Shown: positions 7,949-17,100 of the stretch, in pieces
Numbering within the stretch: the first letter of the stretch is position 1
How the letters are laid out: each line of letters opens with the position of its first letter
DNA from: Phycicoccus sonneratiae
Lineage (GTDB): Bacteria > Actinomycetota > Actinomycetes > Actinomycetales > Dermatophilaceae
Reading direction: 5' to 3'
DNA length: 64,000 nucleotides
Assembly (NCBI RefSeq): GCF_016887965.1
Contig: NZ_JAFDVD010000008.1
Coordinates: forward strand, 248,001 to 312,000
Made by a program: the position numbers and the translations under genes
The notes under the pieces: model-generated
What the model was told of the DNA's origin: nothing
The model's input: the letters and a program-made list of their open reading frames with translations, nothing else
Databases searched by the model: none

Positions 7949-8707
7949 TCAGCCGGCCGACACGAGCGTGCCGATCGGCTCGCCGCGCAGCGCCCGGGTG
8001 ACGTTGCCGTCGCCCTCCATGCCGAAGACGACCATCGGGAGCCGGTTGTCCATGCAGAGGCTGAACGCCGCGGCGTCGACCACCTTGAGGCCGGTGCGCA
8101 GGGCCTCCTCGAAGGTGACCTTGTCGAGCTTGCGGGCGTCGGGGTTGGTGCGCGGGTCGGCGTCGTAGACGCCGTCGACGCCGTTCTTGCTCATGAGGAC
8201 CGCGTCGCACTGGCACTCGAGGGCGCGCTGGGCGCTGACGGTGTCGGTGGAGAAGTACGGCATCCCCGCGCCGGCGCCGAAGATGACGACGCGCCCCTTC
8301 TCGAGGTGGCGGATCGCGCGGCGCGGGATGTACGGCTCGGCGACCTGGCCCATCGTGATCGCGCTCTGGACGCGGGTGTCGACACCCTCCTTCTCGAGGA
8401 AGTCCTGGAGCGCGAGGCAGTTCATGACGGTGCCGAGCATCCCGATGTAGTCGGCGCGGGCGCGGTCCATGCCCTTCTGCTGCAGCTCGGCGCCGCGGAA
8501 GAAGTTGCCGCCGCCGACGACGATGGCGACCTCGATGCCCTCGCGCACGGCCTCGGCGATCTGGCGGGCGATGCCGCGCACGACGTCGGGGTCGACACCG
8601 ACGCGTCCGCCGCCGAAGACCTCGCCGGAGAGCTTGAGCAGCACCCGGCGGGCGCGGCCCGGGGTCGCGGTGGCGGCCGGGGCCTCGGTGGTGGCAGGCG
8701 TGGTCAC
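7949..8707 (-). CDS. pyrH: Uridylate (UMP) kinase
   Basis: PyrH phosphorylates UMP to UDP with ATP in pyrimidine nucleotide synthesis. The 252-residue amino-acid-kinase-fold protein shows the family motifs [10 protein letters not shown] (residues 22-31), [10 protein letters not shown], the SAITMGQ region, and [19 protein letters not shown] near the C-terminus. The GTG start at 8707 has GAGGAGG upstream. The first ~18 residues are a non-conserved Thr/Ala/Pro tail. In most actinobacteria pyrH directly follows tsf; here an ~8.5-kb block with two secreted giants lies between them. Confidence 0.96.
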   Translation of the reverse strand: MTTPATTEAPAATATPGRARRVLLKLSGEVFGGGRVGVDPDVVRGIARQIAEAVREGIEVAIVVGGGNFFRGAELQQKGMDRARADYIGMLGTVMNCLALQDFLEKEGVDTRVQSAITMGQVAEPYIPRRAIRHLEKGRVVIFGAGAGMPYFSTDTVSAQRALECQCDAVLMSKNGVDGVYDADPRTNPDARKLDKVTFEEALRTGLKVVDAAAFSLCMDNRLPMVVFGMEGDGNVTRALRGEPIGTLVSAG

Positions 8708-8785
8708 GGGGCCTCCTCGGCGGGTGGTGCACAGCGGTCACCCGATCCTTTCACAGAGGTGCGGCGGGACCGAACCCGCGAGGCG

Positions 8786-8808
8786 GGGCCGCGCCCCGGG
8801 CGCGGCCC
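8786..8808. repeat. GC-rich palindrome between pyrH and the divergent secreted gene
   Basis: GGGCCGCGCCC and GGGCGCGGCCC are exact reverse complements one base apart. The element sits in the divergent promoter region, not after any gene, so it is more likely a protein-binding site or leader hairpin than a terminator. Confidence 0.5.
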
Positions 8809-8860
8809 GCCCCGGCTGCGACTTCTCGCAGGACGAGTTCCCGGCGGCGCGACCGGACCC

Positions 8861-8866
8861 TAGGAT
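8861..8866 (+). promoter_or_regulatory. Candidate -10 box for the first secreted repeat protein
   Basis: TAGGAT lies about 50 bp before the GTG at 8917, giving a leader of roughly 44 bases. No clear -35 is visible. Confidence 0.4.
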
Positions 8867-8916
8867 CCGATCGCGGCACGGCGGACGAACGCCGGCCCGG
8901 AGCGTGAGGGGTTGCC

Positions 8917-11900
8917 GTGCGGGGTCGACGGTGGATGTCGGTGGTGGCGGCCGTGGTGGTCGCGGGGTCGGGGGTGGCCGTGGCGCCGGGCGCGGCGACA
9001 GCGCGTGGCGGTGCGCCGACGGCGGCGGCCGGCGACTCCGTGCCCGGGGGGTACCACGCGGTCCCGGCGGCCCGCCTGCTCGACACGAGGAACGGCACCG
9101 GCGCCCCCGCCGGCCTCCGGGCCGCGGGGTCGACGACGAGCCTCGGGGTGCTCGGCGCCCACGGGGTCCCGGCGACCGGGGTGTCCGCCGTCCTCGTCAC
9201 GGTGGTCGCCACGGGGACCACGGGCACCGGGTACCTCACGACGTTCCCGCACGGTTCGGCGGCGCCGCAGGCCTCGACGCTCAACTGGACCGCGGGCCGC
9301 ACGGTGAGCAACACCGCCCTCGTGCGGGTCGGTGCCGGTGGCGCCGTCGACCTGCGGGTCAGCGGGACGGCCACCCACCTCGTCGCCGACGTCGTCGGGT
9401 GGGTCGAGGACGCCGCGGGCAGCCCGGGTCCGGGTGGCATCACCCCCCTGACGCCGAGCCGCGTGCTCGACACCCGCAGCGGGGTCGGCGCACCGGCTCG
9501 TCCCGTCCCGGGCGGCAGCGTGCTGGGGCTCGCGGTCGCCGGGCGCGGCGGTGTGCCCGCGACCGGGGCCGGCGCCGTCGTCCTCAACGTCACCGTCGCC
9601 GGGGCGAGCGCCGGCGGGCACGTGACGGTCTCCCCCACCGATCCCGGGCCCGGAGGGACGTCGAGCCTCAACTACGCGACCGGCGAGACGGTGGCCAACC
9701 TCGTGACCGTCGGGCTCGGACCCGACGGCGGCGTCGACCTGCGGGTCACCTCGCCGGGGACCGTCCGGCTCGTGGCCGACGTCGTCGGCTGGGTCGCGCA
9801 GGGAGCGCCGGCCGGCCCCCTCGGCGTCACCCCGGTGACTCCCACCCGCCTCCTCGACACCCGTGAACCCGCGGGCGGAGGTGCCGTGCTCGGCGGCTCC
9901 CGGCGCACGGTGCAGGTGACCGGCCGGGGCGGGGTCCCGACCACGGGCGCGGGCGCGGGCCTGCTCAACGTCACCGTGTCCGACGCGACGTACACGGGTC
10001 ACCTGACGGTCGTCGCGTCCGGCGCCGGGGTGCCGGCGTCCTCGACCCTGAACTTCGAGAAGGGCCGCACGAAGGCCTCCTTCGCGGTCGGGCTGCTCCC
10101 CTCCTCGGGGCGGGTCGACGTCGTCGCCTCGTCCGGGGGCACGCTGCGGCTCGTCGTCGACGTCGTCGGCTGGGTCGAGGGTCCGCCCGCCGACGTGGCC
10201 GCACCCACCGTGCCGACGCCCGTCTCCGCGACCGTGAGCGGCACGTCCGTCACCGTCGGGTGGACCCCGCCGGCGGATGAGGACCCGCTGACCTACCGCG
10301 TCGACCGGATCGTCAACGAGGGGCCGCCCTGGCAGAAGGTGGTCCGGAGCACCGTGGGGACGACCTCCGGCACCTCCGTCGTCGACACCGGTGCCCCGCC
10401 CGGCCTGGCCCTCCGGTACGAGGTCGTGGCCGTGGACCCGTGGCACAACGCGGGTCCGGCCGGCAGCAGTCCCTCGCGCACCGTCCCGCTCACCGTCGGC
10501 ACCCCCGAGGTGGTGGCCCCGGTGACCGGAGGCCTGCTCGACGTCGACTGCCCCACCGCCACCTGGTGCGTCGCCCTCGAGCGGGACGGCGCGGTGCGCA
10601 CGTGGAACGGCACGGCGTGGTCGGGCCGTACCCAGCTGCTGCCGCGCAGGGCCGACGGTGACCCCTTCGCGGGCCTCGCGCACGTGTCGTGCGCCGACCC
10701 GACGTTCTGCGTCGCCACCCGCAACGACGACCCCTCGGTCATGGTCTGGCGGGCGGGCTCGTGGACCCGTGTCGACCTCGGCGACCGGGGTGCGTCGGCG
10801 GTCTCGTGCCCCACGACGACGCGCTGCCGCCTCCTCGGCGCGCCGATGACGGCGTTCGGTACCCCCGACACCGTCCTCGAGTTCGACGGCGAGCGCGTGC
10901 TCGGCCGGACCACGCTGCCCACCGGCGTCGAGTGGCGCGCCCTGTCGTGCGGGTCCACGACCTCGTGCGCCGTCACCGGCATCACCCCGTCCGTGCCGTA
11001 CACGTCCTACGCCGCGGTGCTGAACGGCAGCACCTGGACCCGGACCCGACTCGGGACCGGGCCCGAGGAGGTCCACGACGTCTCGTGTCCCGCCGCCGCC
11101 TCCTGTGTCGCCGTCAGCGACGGGCACGCCTTCTGGGTGCTCGGGTCCGGCGGGTGGTCGGCCCGGACCAGCTCGGTCCTGGGCTCGAGCTGGCACGGTG
11201 CCGTGCTCGACTGCACGTCGAGCCGCTGGTGCCTGAGCAGCGACTGGAACGGGTCGTCCGCACGGTTCGACGGATCCACCTGGCGTGCGGTCACGGGCGG
11301 TGTCGACCCACCCCGGGGACGAGCCCTCGCGATGTCCTGCGCCTCGACGACGGCCTGCGTGCGGGTCTACCCCGAGGGCACGGTGCGCTGGTTCCGCGGC
11401 TCGACGTGGTCCTCGACGACGGCCGTGGCCCCCGCCGCCGGCCCCGTCGTCACGCTGTCGTGCTCGTCGGCGACCGCGTGCGTGGGGCTGGACGCGGACG
11501 GGTCGGTCCGCGCGTGGAACGGGTCCACCTGGGGCACACCCCGCCCGCTCGCCGTGAACCTCGTCGAGTGCCCCAGCGACGACTGGTGCCTGGCCGGCGG
11601 CACCGACGCCGTCAGCGAGAGCCGCTACCTGGTCCGGACGGGGGACACGTGGTCGGCTGCTGCACCCTCGCCCATCCAGCTGGCCGCCCTGTCCTGCCCC
11701 GTCAAGGGGTGGTGCATGGCGCGCGACGCCTACGGGACGACGTCGGTCTTCTCGGGTGCTCGGTGGTCGACGCCGGTCCGCCACACCGGAGCGGCCGCCG
11801 AGGCCGGGATGCTGGCATGCTCCGGTCCCCGGTTCTGCGTCCTCGTCGCCGACCGCACCCAGCGGACGTGGGACGGGACCCGCTGGTCCGCCGCCACGGC

Positions 11901-12255
11901 CACGACGATGGTTCGCCCCTACAACCTCGACTGCACCGCCGACGACTGGTGCCTCGTCCTCGAGCAGTCCGGCCGCTACTGGCAGCGCACCCGGACCTCC
12001 TCGTGGACCGGGGCCACGTCCGGGGTGGGCACCCAGTCGGACCTCTCCTGCACGAGCCGCGCCTTCTGCCTCGCCGTCGGGGGTTTCACCGGCGGCATGG
12101 GGTACTCGGTCTGGGGCGGGGTGATGCAGGACGTTCGCTCGACCACCGACGTGCCCGGGCAGCCGGGCGTGTGGGGAGCCACCACCTCGTGCTGGGCGCC
12201 CGGCCAGTGCTTCGTCGCCGAGGGGCCGCGCATCATCCGGGTGTCCGCCGGCTGA
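8917..12255 (+). CDS. Large secreted repeat protein A: three LLDTR modules, FN3-like segment, 14 Cys-paired repeats
   Basis: This is a 1,112-residue exported protein with a signal peptide over residues 1-30. Three related modules follow, each opening with (L/V)LDTR near residues 54, 183 and 312, a period of about 129 residues. Each module ends in a VxDVVGW strand. A fibronectin-III-like segment covers about 430-525. From ~540 to the end there are 14 repeats of about 41 residues with the pattern xLSCxxxxxCxxxxxxG...W.G..W. Fourteen such repeats would fit two seven-bladed beta-propellers, with the cysteine pairs as disulfides (inference). There is no LPXTG, membrane anchor or enzyme motif. GTG 8917 has GAGGGG upstream. 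Its paralogue is at 14104. Confidence 0.8.
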   Translation: MRGRRWMSVVAAVVVAGSGVAVAPGAATARGGAPTAAAGDSVPGGYHAVPAARLLDTRNGTGAPAGLRAAGSTTSLGVLGAHGVPATGVSAVLVTVVATGTTGTGYLTTFPHGSAAPQASTLNWTAGRTVSNTALVRVGAGGAVDLRVSGTATHLVADVVGWVEDAAGSPGPGGITPLTPSRVLDTRSGVGAPARPVPGGSVLGLAVAGRGGVPATGAGAVVLNVTVAGASAGGHVTVSPTDPGPGGTSSLNYATGETVANLVTVGLGPDGGVDLRVTSPGTVRLVADVVGWVAQGAPAGPLGVTPVTPTRLLDTREPAGGGAVLGGSRRTVQVTGRGGVPTTGAGAGLLNVTVSDATYTGHLTVVASGAGVPASSTLNFEKGRTKASFAVGLLPSSGRVDVVASSGGTLRLVVDVVGWVEGPPADVAAPTVPTPVSATVSGTSVTVGWTPPADEDPLTYRVDRIVNEGPPWQKVVRSTVGTTSGTSVVDTGAPPGLALRYEVVAVDPWHNAGPAGSSPSRTVPLTVGTPEVVAPVTGGLLDVDCPTATWCVALERDGAVRTWNGTAWSGRTQLLPRRADGDPFAGLAHVSCADPTFCVATRNDDPSVMVWRAGSWTRVDLGDRGASAVSCPTTTRCRLLGAPMTAFGTPDTVLEFDGERVLGRTTLPTGVEWRALSCGSTTSCAVTGITPSVPYTSYAAVLNGSTWTRTRLGTGPEEVHDVSCPAAASCVAVSDGHAFWVLGSGGWSARTSSVLGSSWHGAVLDCTSSRWCLSSDWNGSSARFDGSTWRAVTGGVDPPRGRALAMSCASTTACVRVYPEGTVRWFRGSTWSSTTAVAPAAGPVVTLSCSSATACVGLDADGSVRAWNGSTWGTPRPLAVNLVECPSDDWCLAGGTDAVSESRYLVRTGDTWSAAAPSPIQLAALSCPVKGWCMARDAYGTTSVFSGARWSTPVRHTGAAAEAGMLACSGPRFCVLVADRTQRTWDGTRWSAATATTMVRPYNLDCTADDWCLVLEQSGRYWQRTRTSSWTGATSGVGTQSDLSCTSRAFCLAVGGFTGGMGYSVWGGVMQDVRSTTDVPGQPGVWGATTSCWAPGQCFVAEGPRIIRVSAG

Positions 12256-12314
12256 CCGGTCCCCCTGCGCGGGCCGGGCACCCGGCGGCACCACCGGGGT
12301 GCCACGATGGCGCC

Positions 12315-12800
12315 GTGGACGAGCGCGAGGTGCTGACCTGGGAGCTGTTCGACGAGGCCGTCTGGTCGCTGGCCGAGGAGGTGGCGGCCGAGGGCGTGCC
12401 CGACATGATCCTGTCGATCGCGCGGGGCGGCCTGCTCATCGGCGGCGCGCTGGGGTACGCGCTGGGGGTGAAGAACACGTACACGATGAACGTCGAGTTC
12501 TACACCGGCGTCGACGAGCGCCTCGAGGTACCGCGCATCCTCCCGCCGGCCCCCGACTTCGTCGACCTCCACGACGCGACGGTGCTCGTGGCCGACGACG
12601 TCGCCGACACCGGGCTCACCCTGCGCTCGGTGCAGGAGTTCTGCGCCGGCAAGGTCGGCCGGGTGCGCACCGCGACGATCTACGCCAAGCCCCGCTCGGT
12701 GGTCCGCCCCGACCACGTCTGGCGCGACACCGACCGGTGGATCACCTTCCCGTGGAGCGACCGCCCGCCGGTCACCGGCCGCGGCGTGCAGGACGCCTGA
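12315..12800 (+). CDS. Phosphoribosyltransferase-domain protein
   Basis: This is a 161-residue type I phosphoribosyltransferase-fold protein. The PRPP-binding loop is VLVADDVADTGLTL (about residues 93-106), with two aspartates before the TG. The hood region and IARGGLLIGGALG (about 36-48) resemble the xanthine/hypoxanthine-like COG2236 group. It probably salvages a purine base, but the substrate is not certain. GTG 12315 is preceded by CACGAT-N6, so it may be leaderless. The Nudix gene starts 9 bp after its stop, suggesting a two-gene nucleotide-metabolism unit. Confidence 0.8.
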   Translation: MDEREVLTWELFDEAVWSLAEEVAAEGVPDMILSIARGGLLIGGALGYALGVKNTYTMNVEFYTGVDERLEVPRILPPAPDFVDLHDATVLVADDVADTGLTLRSVQEFCAGKVGRVRTATIYAKPRSVVRPDHVWRDTDRWITFPWSDRPPVTGRGVQDA

Positions 12801-12809
12801 GGCCGCGCC

Positions 12810-13343
12810 GTGTGGCCCGTCACCGCGTCACGCACCGTCTACGCCAACCCGTGGATCGAGGTCGTCGAGGACGACGTGGTCCGACCGGACGGCAGCGCCG
12901 GGGTCTACGGCGTCGTCCGGCTGCGCCATCCGGCGGTCTTCGTCGTCGCCCTCACGGCGCAGGACGAGGTCGTCCTCGTCACGGTCGACCGGCACACCAC
13001 CGGGCCGTCGGTCGAGGTGCCCGCCGGCGGGTCCGACGGCCCGGACACCCTCGCCGGGGCGCAGCGCGAGCTCGCCGAGGAGACCGGGCTGCAGGCCGAG
13101 CACTGGCGCGAGGTCGGGCGGATGAACGCGCTCAACGGGGTGTGCGTCGCGCCCGAGGTCGTCTACCTCGCGACGGGCCTCTCCCCCGTCGCGGGGGCGG
13201 AGCAGGAGGTCGAGGGGATCAGCGCGGTGCGCGCGGTCCCGTGGACCGCGGTGTTGGCGATGGTCGCCGACGGGCGGATCCACGACGGTGAGACGGTCGC
13301 GGCGCTGATGTACGCCGCCGTGGCCCTCGGCCGCGTGTCCTGA
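12810..13343 (+). CDS. Nudix hydrolase with a divergent Nudix box
   Basis: This 177-residue protein resembles ADP-ribose pyrophosphatase-type Nudix hydrolases. It has the PAGG entry and the core GAQRELAEETGL near residues 85-96, which keeps R-E-x2-E-E. The upstream conserved glutamate of the GE dipeptide is replaced: the protein reads GPD where GED is usual. The catalytic REL..EE glutamates remain, so it may still be active on a nucleoside diphosphate derivative. It follows the phosphoribosyltransferase gene by 9 bp and starts with GTG. The family call is firm, the substrate is unknown. Confidence 0.85.
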   Translation: MWPVTASRTVYANPWIEVVEDDVVRPDGSAGVYGVVRLRHPAVFVVALTAQDEVVLVTVDRHTTGPSVEVPAGGSDGPDTLAGAQRELAEETGLQAEHWREVGRMNALNGVCVAPEVVYLATGLSPVAGAEQEVEGISAVRAVPWTAVLAMVADGRIHDGETVAALMYAAVALGRVS

Positions 13344-13358
13344 CGGCGGCCGAACCGG

Positions 13359-13538
13359 TCAGGGCCAGAAGCCGCCGTTGCGGAGCATGAACTCGGTCTC
13401 GGTGTCGCGGCCGCCCCGCGGGTCGCGGGCGGGCTCGACCTCCTGGGCCGTGGACATCTCCTCCGGCCGGACGCGGGGCAGGTCGACGTGCACCCGCCGC
13501 TCGAGGTCGTGCCGGTCGGTCTGCCGCGCTGGTCCCAT
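13359..13538 (-). CDS. Small protein of unknown function (59 residues)
   Basis: A short gene is supported by a very good ribosome site (AGGGAGG) seven bases before ATG 13538. The protein is hydrophilic, rich in Arg, Asp and Glu, and ends in EFMLRNGGFWP. It has no cysteine, signal or helix-turn-helix. It is convergent with the Nudix gene and divergent from the NTF2-like gene. A much longer in-frame reading through 14546 is an antisense artefact. Function unknown. Confidence 0.65.
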   Translation of the reverse strand: MGPARQTDRHDLERRVHVDLPRVRPEEMSTAQEVEPARDPRGGRDTETEFMLRNGGFWP

Positions 13539-13604
13539 GGTGGCCTCCCTGGGTCCATGGTGCCACGGTGGGCGACGACGGCTCCGGGTGTCGGGGCCCG
13601 CGCG

Positions 13605-13610
13605 TAGCGT
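13605..13610 (+). promoter_or_regulatory. -10 box of a leaderless promoter (NTF2-like gene)
   Basis: TAGCGT, then six bases, then the ATG at 13617. No ribosome-binding site is present. Confidence 0.55.
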
Positions 13611-13616
13611 CGCCGC

Positions 13617-14000
13617 ATGGGTACCGAGGGGCACGCCGAGACCGTCCGCCGCTACTGGGCCGCCGCCGAGGCGCGCGACTGGAAGGCCTTCGCGGCCACC
13701 CTCTCCCCCGACGTCGTCTACCGCTGCCCCCAGACGCGTGAGGTGGTCCGCGGCCGCGAGGCGTACCTCCGGTTCAACCGCGAGTTCCCGGGCGACTGGC
13801 ACCTCGTCGTCGACCGCGTCCTCGTCGACGACGGCGGGGCGATGAGCCGCACGACCTTCACGGTCGGGGGCGAGACGATGACCGGCCTGTGCCTCTTCAC
13901 GATGGACGCCGACGGCCTCGTGGCCGGGGTCGAGGACTGGTGGCCCGAGCCGTACGAGCGGCCCGCCGAGCGCGCCCACCTCTCCGAGCTCGAGACCTGA
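13617..14000 (+). CDS. NTF2-like / SnoaL-type small protein
   Basis: This 127-residue protein fits the cone-shaped NTF2/SnoaL fold. It has an N-terminal helix pair (VRRYWAAAEARDWKAFAATL), then SPDVVYRCPQTREVVRGREAYLRF, and a beta-sheet ending in a VAGVEDWWPEPYE stretch. Members range from isomerases to plain ligand-binding proteins, and no catalytic residue can be assigned here. The start is an ATG six bases after TAGCGT, so it is translated from a leaderless message. It stands alone between the two secreted paralogues. Confidence 0.8.
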   Translation: MGTEGHAETVRRYWAAAEARDWKAFAATLSPDVVYRCPQTREVVRGREAYLRFNREFPGDWHLVVDRVLVDDGGAMSRTTFTVGGETMTGLCLFTMDADGLVAGVEDWWPEPYERPAERAHLSELET

Positions 14001-14103
14001 GCGACGCGACCACCCGAAACCGTCGACGGCCGGCCCCGCCGTGCCATACGCTTCGCTCGCCCCGCAGCGCCGGGGGTGCGACGAGGCCAGGGGGTCACAG
14101 CTC

Positions 14104-17100
14104 ATGCGTGCACGACGGTGGGTCCGGACGGTCGGGGCGGCGCTGGCCTCCCTCGCCCTCGTGACGGGCGCCGCCGCGCCCCTGACGTCGGCCGCAGCGG
14201 TCCCCCCGTCCGCGGTCCGCGCGGCCACCGAGGACGCGTCCACACCCGGGGCGCTCCACGCCGTCCGGCCGCAGCGCGTCCTCGACACCCGCAGCGGGTT
14301 CGGCGCGCCGGCCGGCCCTCGGGCGGGCGGGTCGACGACGGTCGTCCCCGTCGCCGGCCGCGCCGGCGTCCCCTCGGCCGACGTCGCGGCCGTCACGCTG
14401 CACGTCACCGTGGCCGACGCCACCGGCAACGGCCACGTCACCGTCTTCCCCTCGGGCACACCGCTGCCCACCGCCTCCACCCTCAACGTGTGGGCCGGCG
14501 ACGTCGTCACCAACCTCACGACCGTCCCCCTCGGTGCCGACGGCACGGTCAGCCTGCGCTACACCGGGTCCGGCACCGTCCGCCTCGTCGCGGACGTCTC
14601 CGGGTGGGTCTCGGCCGGCGACCCCGTCGACCCCGGGATGACCGTGGCGCAGGCCCCCGCCCGGCTGCTCGACACGCGCACGGGCCTCGGCGCACCGGTC
14701 GGCGCCGTCCCCGCCGGCGGCCTCACCCGGCTGCAGGTCACCGGCCGGGCGGGTGTCCCGGCCGACGTCGGGGGCGTCACCCTCAACGTCACGGTCGTCG
14801 ACCCGAGCGCCGGTGGCTGGCTCGCCGTCACACCGGTCGACCCGGGAGCGGGGCGCGCGAGCACCTCCTCGGTGAACTTCGTCGCGGGACGCACCATCGC
14901 CAACGCCGTGACGACCGCCCTGTCCCCCACGGGCACGGTCGACCTCCGCCTCTCCCCCGGCGCCTCCGCCCACGTCGTCGTCGACGTCGTGGCGCACACC
15001 GTCGCCGGCACCCCGGCGCTGCCCGGAGCGCTCGCCCCGAAGGCGCCCCAGCGCCTCCTCGACACCCGGCGCGACGGCGGCATCGTCGAGCCCGGGGACA
15101 CCCGCACCGTGTGGGCGGGCGGCGGGGCGGTCCTCAACGTCACCGCGGTCGGCGCGGCGCGGGCCGGGCACGTGGTCGTCTCGGCCGAGGGCACCGGCAC
15201 CCCCAACGTCTCGCAGCTCACGGTGCCGGTCGGCACCGCCCGGGCGGCCCTCGTCGTCGTGCCGTCGGGCGCCGACGGGAGCATCCGGCTCACCGTGTCG
15301 TCGGCGTCGTCGGTGCACCTCGTCGTCGACCAGGTCGCCTCGCTCGTCGACCAGTTCCTCGTCGGCAGCCTGCCCGACCCGCCGTCGGGCCTCACCGCCA
15401 CGGTCGGGCCCTCGGGGGTCGCGCTCAGCTGGCCGTCGAGCCCGGGCGCCCGCAGCTACGAGGTCCGCCGGCTCCCCGACGCCGCGACCGGCCTGCGCAC
15501 GCCCTACCGTGGCGCCCTCGTCGCCTCGGGGGTCGCCCTCTCGGCGACGGACACCACGGCCGCCCCCGGCGCCTCGTACACCTACGCCGTCTTCGCGCTC
15601 GACGCGGCCGGCGACGCCTCGGAGGCGGCGCAGGCGGTCGCCGAGACCACGCCCCTGCGCTGGAGCTCGGCCACGGTCAGCCCCTTCACCGGCACCCCCG
15701 TCGACGTCTCGTGCCCGACGACGACGTGGTGCCTGGCGGTCGGGCAGTGGGGCCACTCGTGGGTGTGGTCCGGCGGCAGCTGGAGCGCCTCGGGCAGCCT
15801 GCCTCCCGGCCAGCCGGGCGCGCTGCAGTTCCGGGCCGTCTCCTGCGCCACCACGACCTCGTGCACGGCCGCGCTCTACACCCAGCAGGTCGCCACCTGG
15901 AGCGCCGGCGCCTGGACGGTGACCGACCTCCCGTACGGCGTCACCGACGTCTCCTGCTGGGCGGCCACGGCCTGCGGCCTGACCACCGACGCCGGGTCCG
16001 ACTCCGGTCCCGAGCTGCTGCGCTGGCAGGACGGGGCGATCGCCTCGACCGTCAGCGTCCCGTCGCGGGCCGGGGCCACCGAGCTGTCCTGCCCCACCTC
16101 GACCTGCCACTTCCTCACCCAGCGAGGCGGCGGCGTCTACGTCCACCGAGCCGTCGGGTCCACCGTCACGACGACGAAGCTGGCGACCGACTACCAGGGC
16201 GAGCTGTCGTGCGCCACGGCGTCGTTCTGCATGTTCCTCGGCAGCGACGGTTTCCGCGTCGGGTCGGGCACCTCGTGGTCGGCCCGCGCGCGGGCCGAGG
16301 ACGTCCACGGCTTCAACCTCTTCTCGCTCATGGACCTGTCCTGCCCGACGACGACGACCTGCCTCGCGGTCGGCGCGCTCGGTGGCCCGACCGACGCCAA
16401 CGCCCTGCGCTGGAACGGCCACACGTGGACGGCGTACGGCCTGGGCACGGGCATGAACACCGAGCGCTCGCTCGACTGCGCGTCCTCGTCGTCGTGCGTC
16501 GTCGTCGACCTGCGCGGCCGGTACACCCGCTTCACCGGGTCGGCGTTCACGTCCCGCTCGACCTTCGCCAACTCCACGGGCGGCTTCACCGGGCTCGACT
16601 GCACCGGCGTCTCGGCGTGCGTCGCCACCGACTCCTACGGCAACGTCCTCCAGTGGTCGGGCGGCGCGAGCTGGCCGCGCGCGGTGCTGTCCGAGGGACC
16701 CTCGTTCCTCGACTGCGCGGGCACCACGTGCATGACCACCGACCCCTCGGAGGCCGACTGGCGGGTCCGTCGCTCGGGCACCTGGGGCCCGCGGGTGCTC
16801 GACCGCGTGTACGGCGCCTACGGCCAGGTGGTCTGCTCGTCGTCCACGTCGTGCTTCCTCCTGTACTCCGACACGGTGCGCCGGTGGACCGGCTCGTCGT
16901 GGGGTGAGCCGGGCTCGCTCGGTCGCGACCTCGGCGGGACGATCGCCGTCGACTGCCCGTCGTCGACGTTCTGCCTCGCGGTCGGTGAGGGTGGGCGCAG
17001 CGCCACGTGGAACGGCAGCCGGTGGTCGGGTCGCAGCACCGCCCCGATCGACGTGCAGGCCGACGCCGCCCTCGACTGCACGAGCGCGTCCTTCTGCCTG

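Noticed and set aside
8860-12294. A 1,144-codon open frame antisense to the first secreted repeat protein
   Set aside because: It is long only because stop codons are rare at such GC content. Its translation is low-complexity Arg/Gly/Ala without domains, while the plus strand has a signal peptide and regular repeats.
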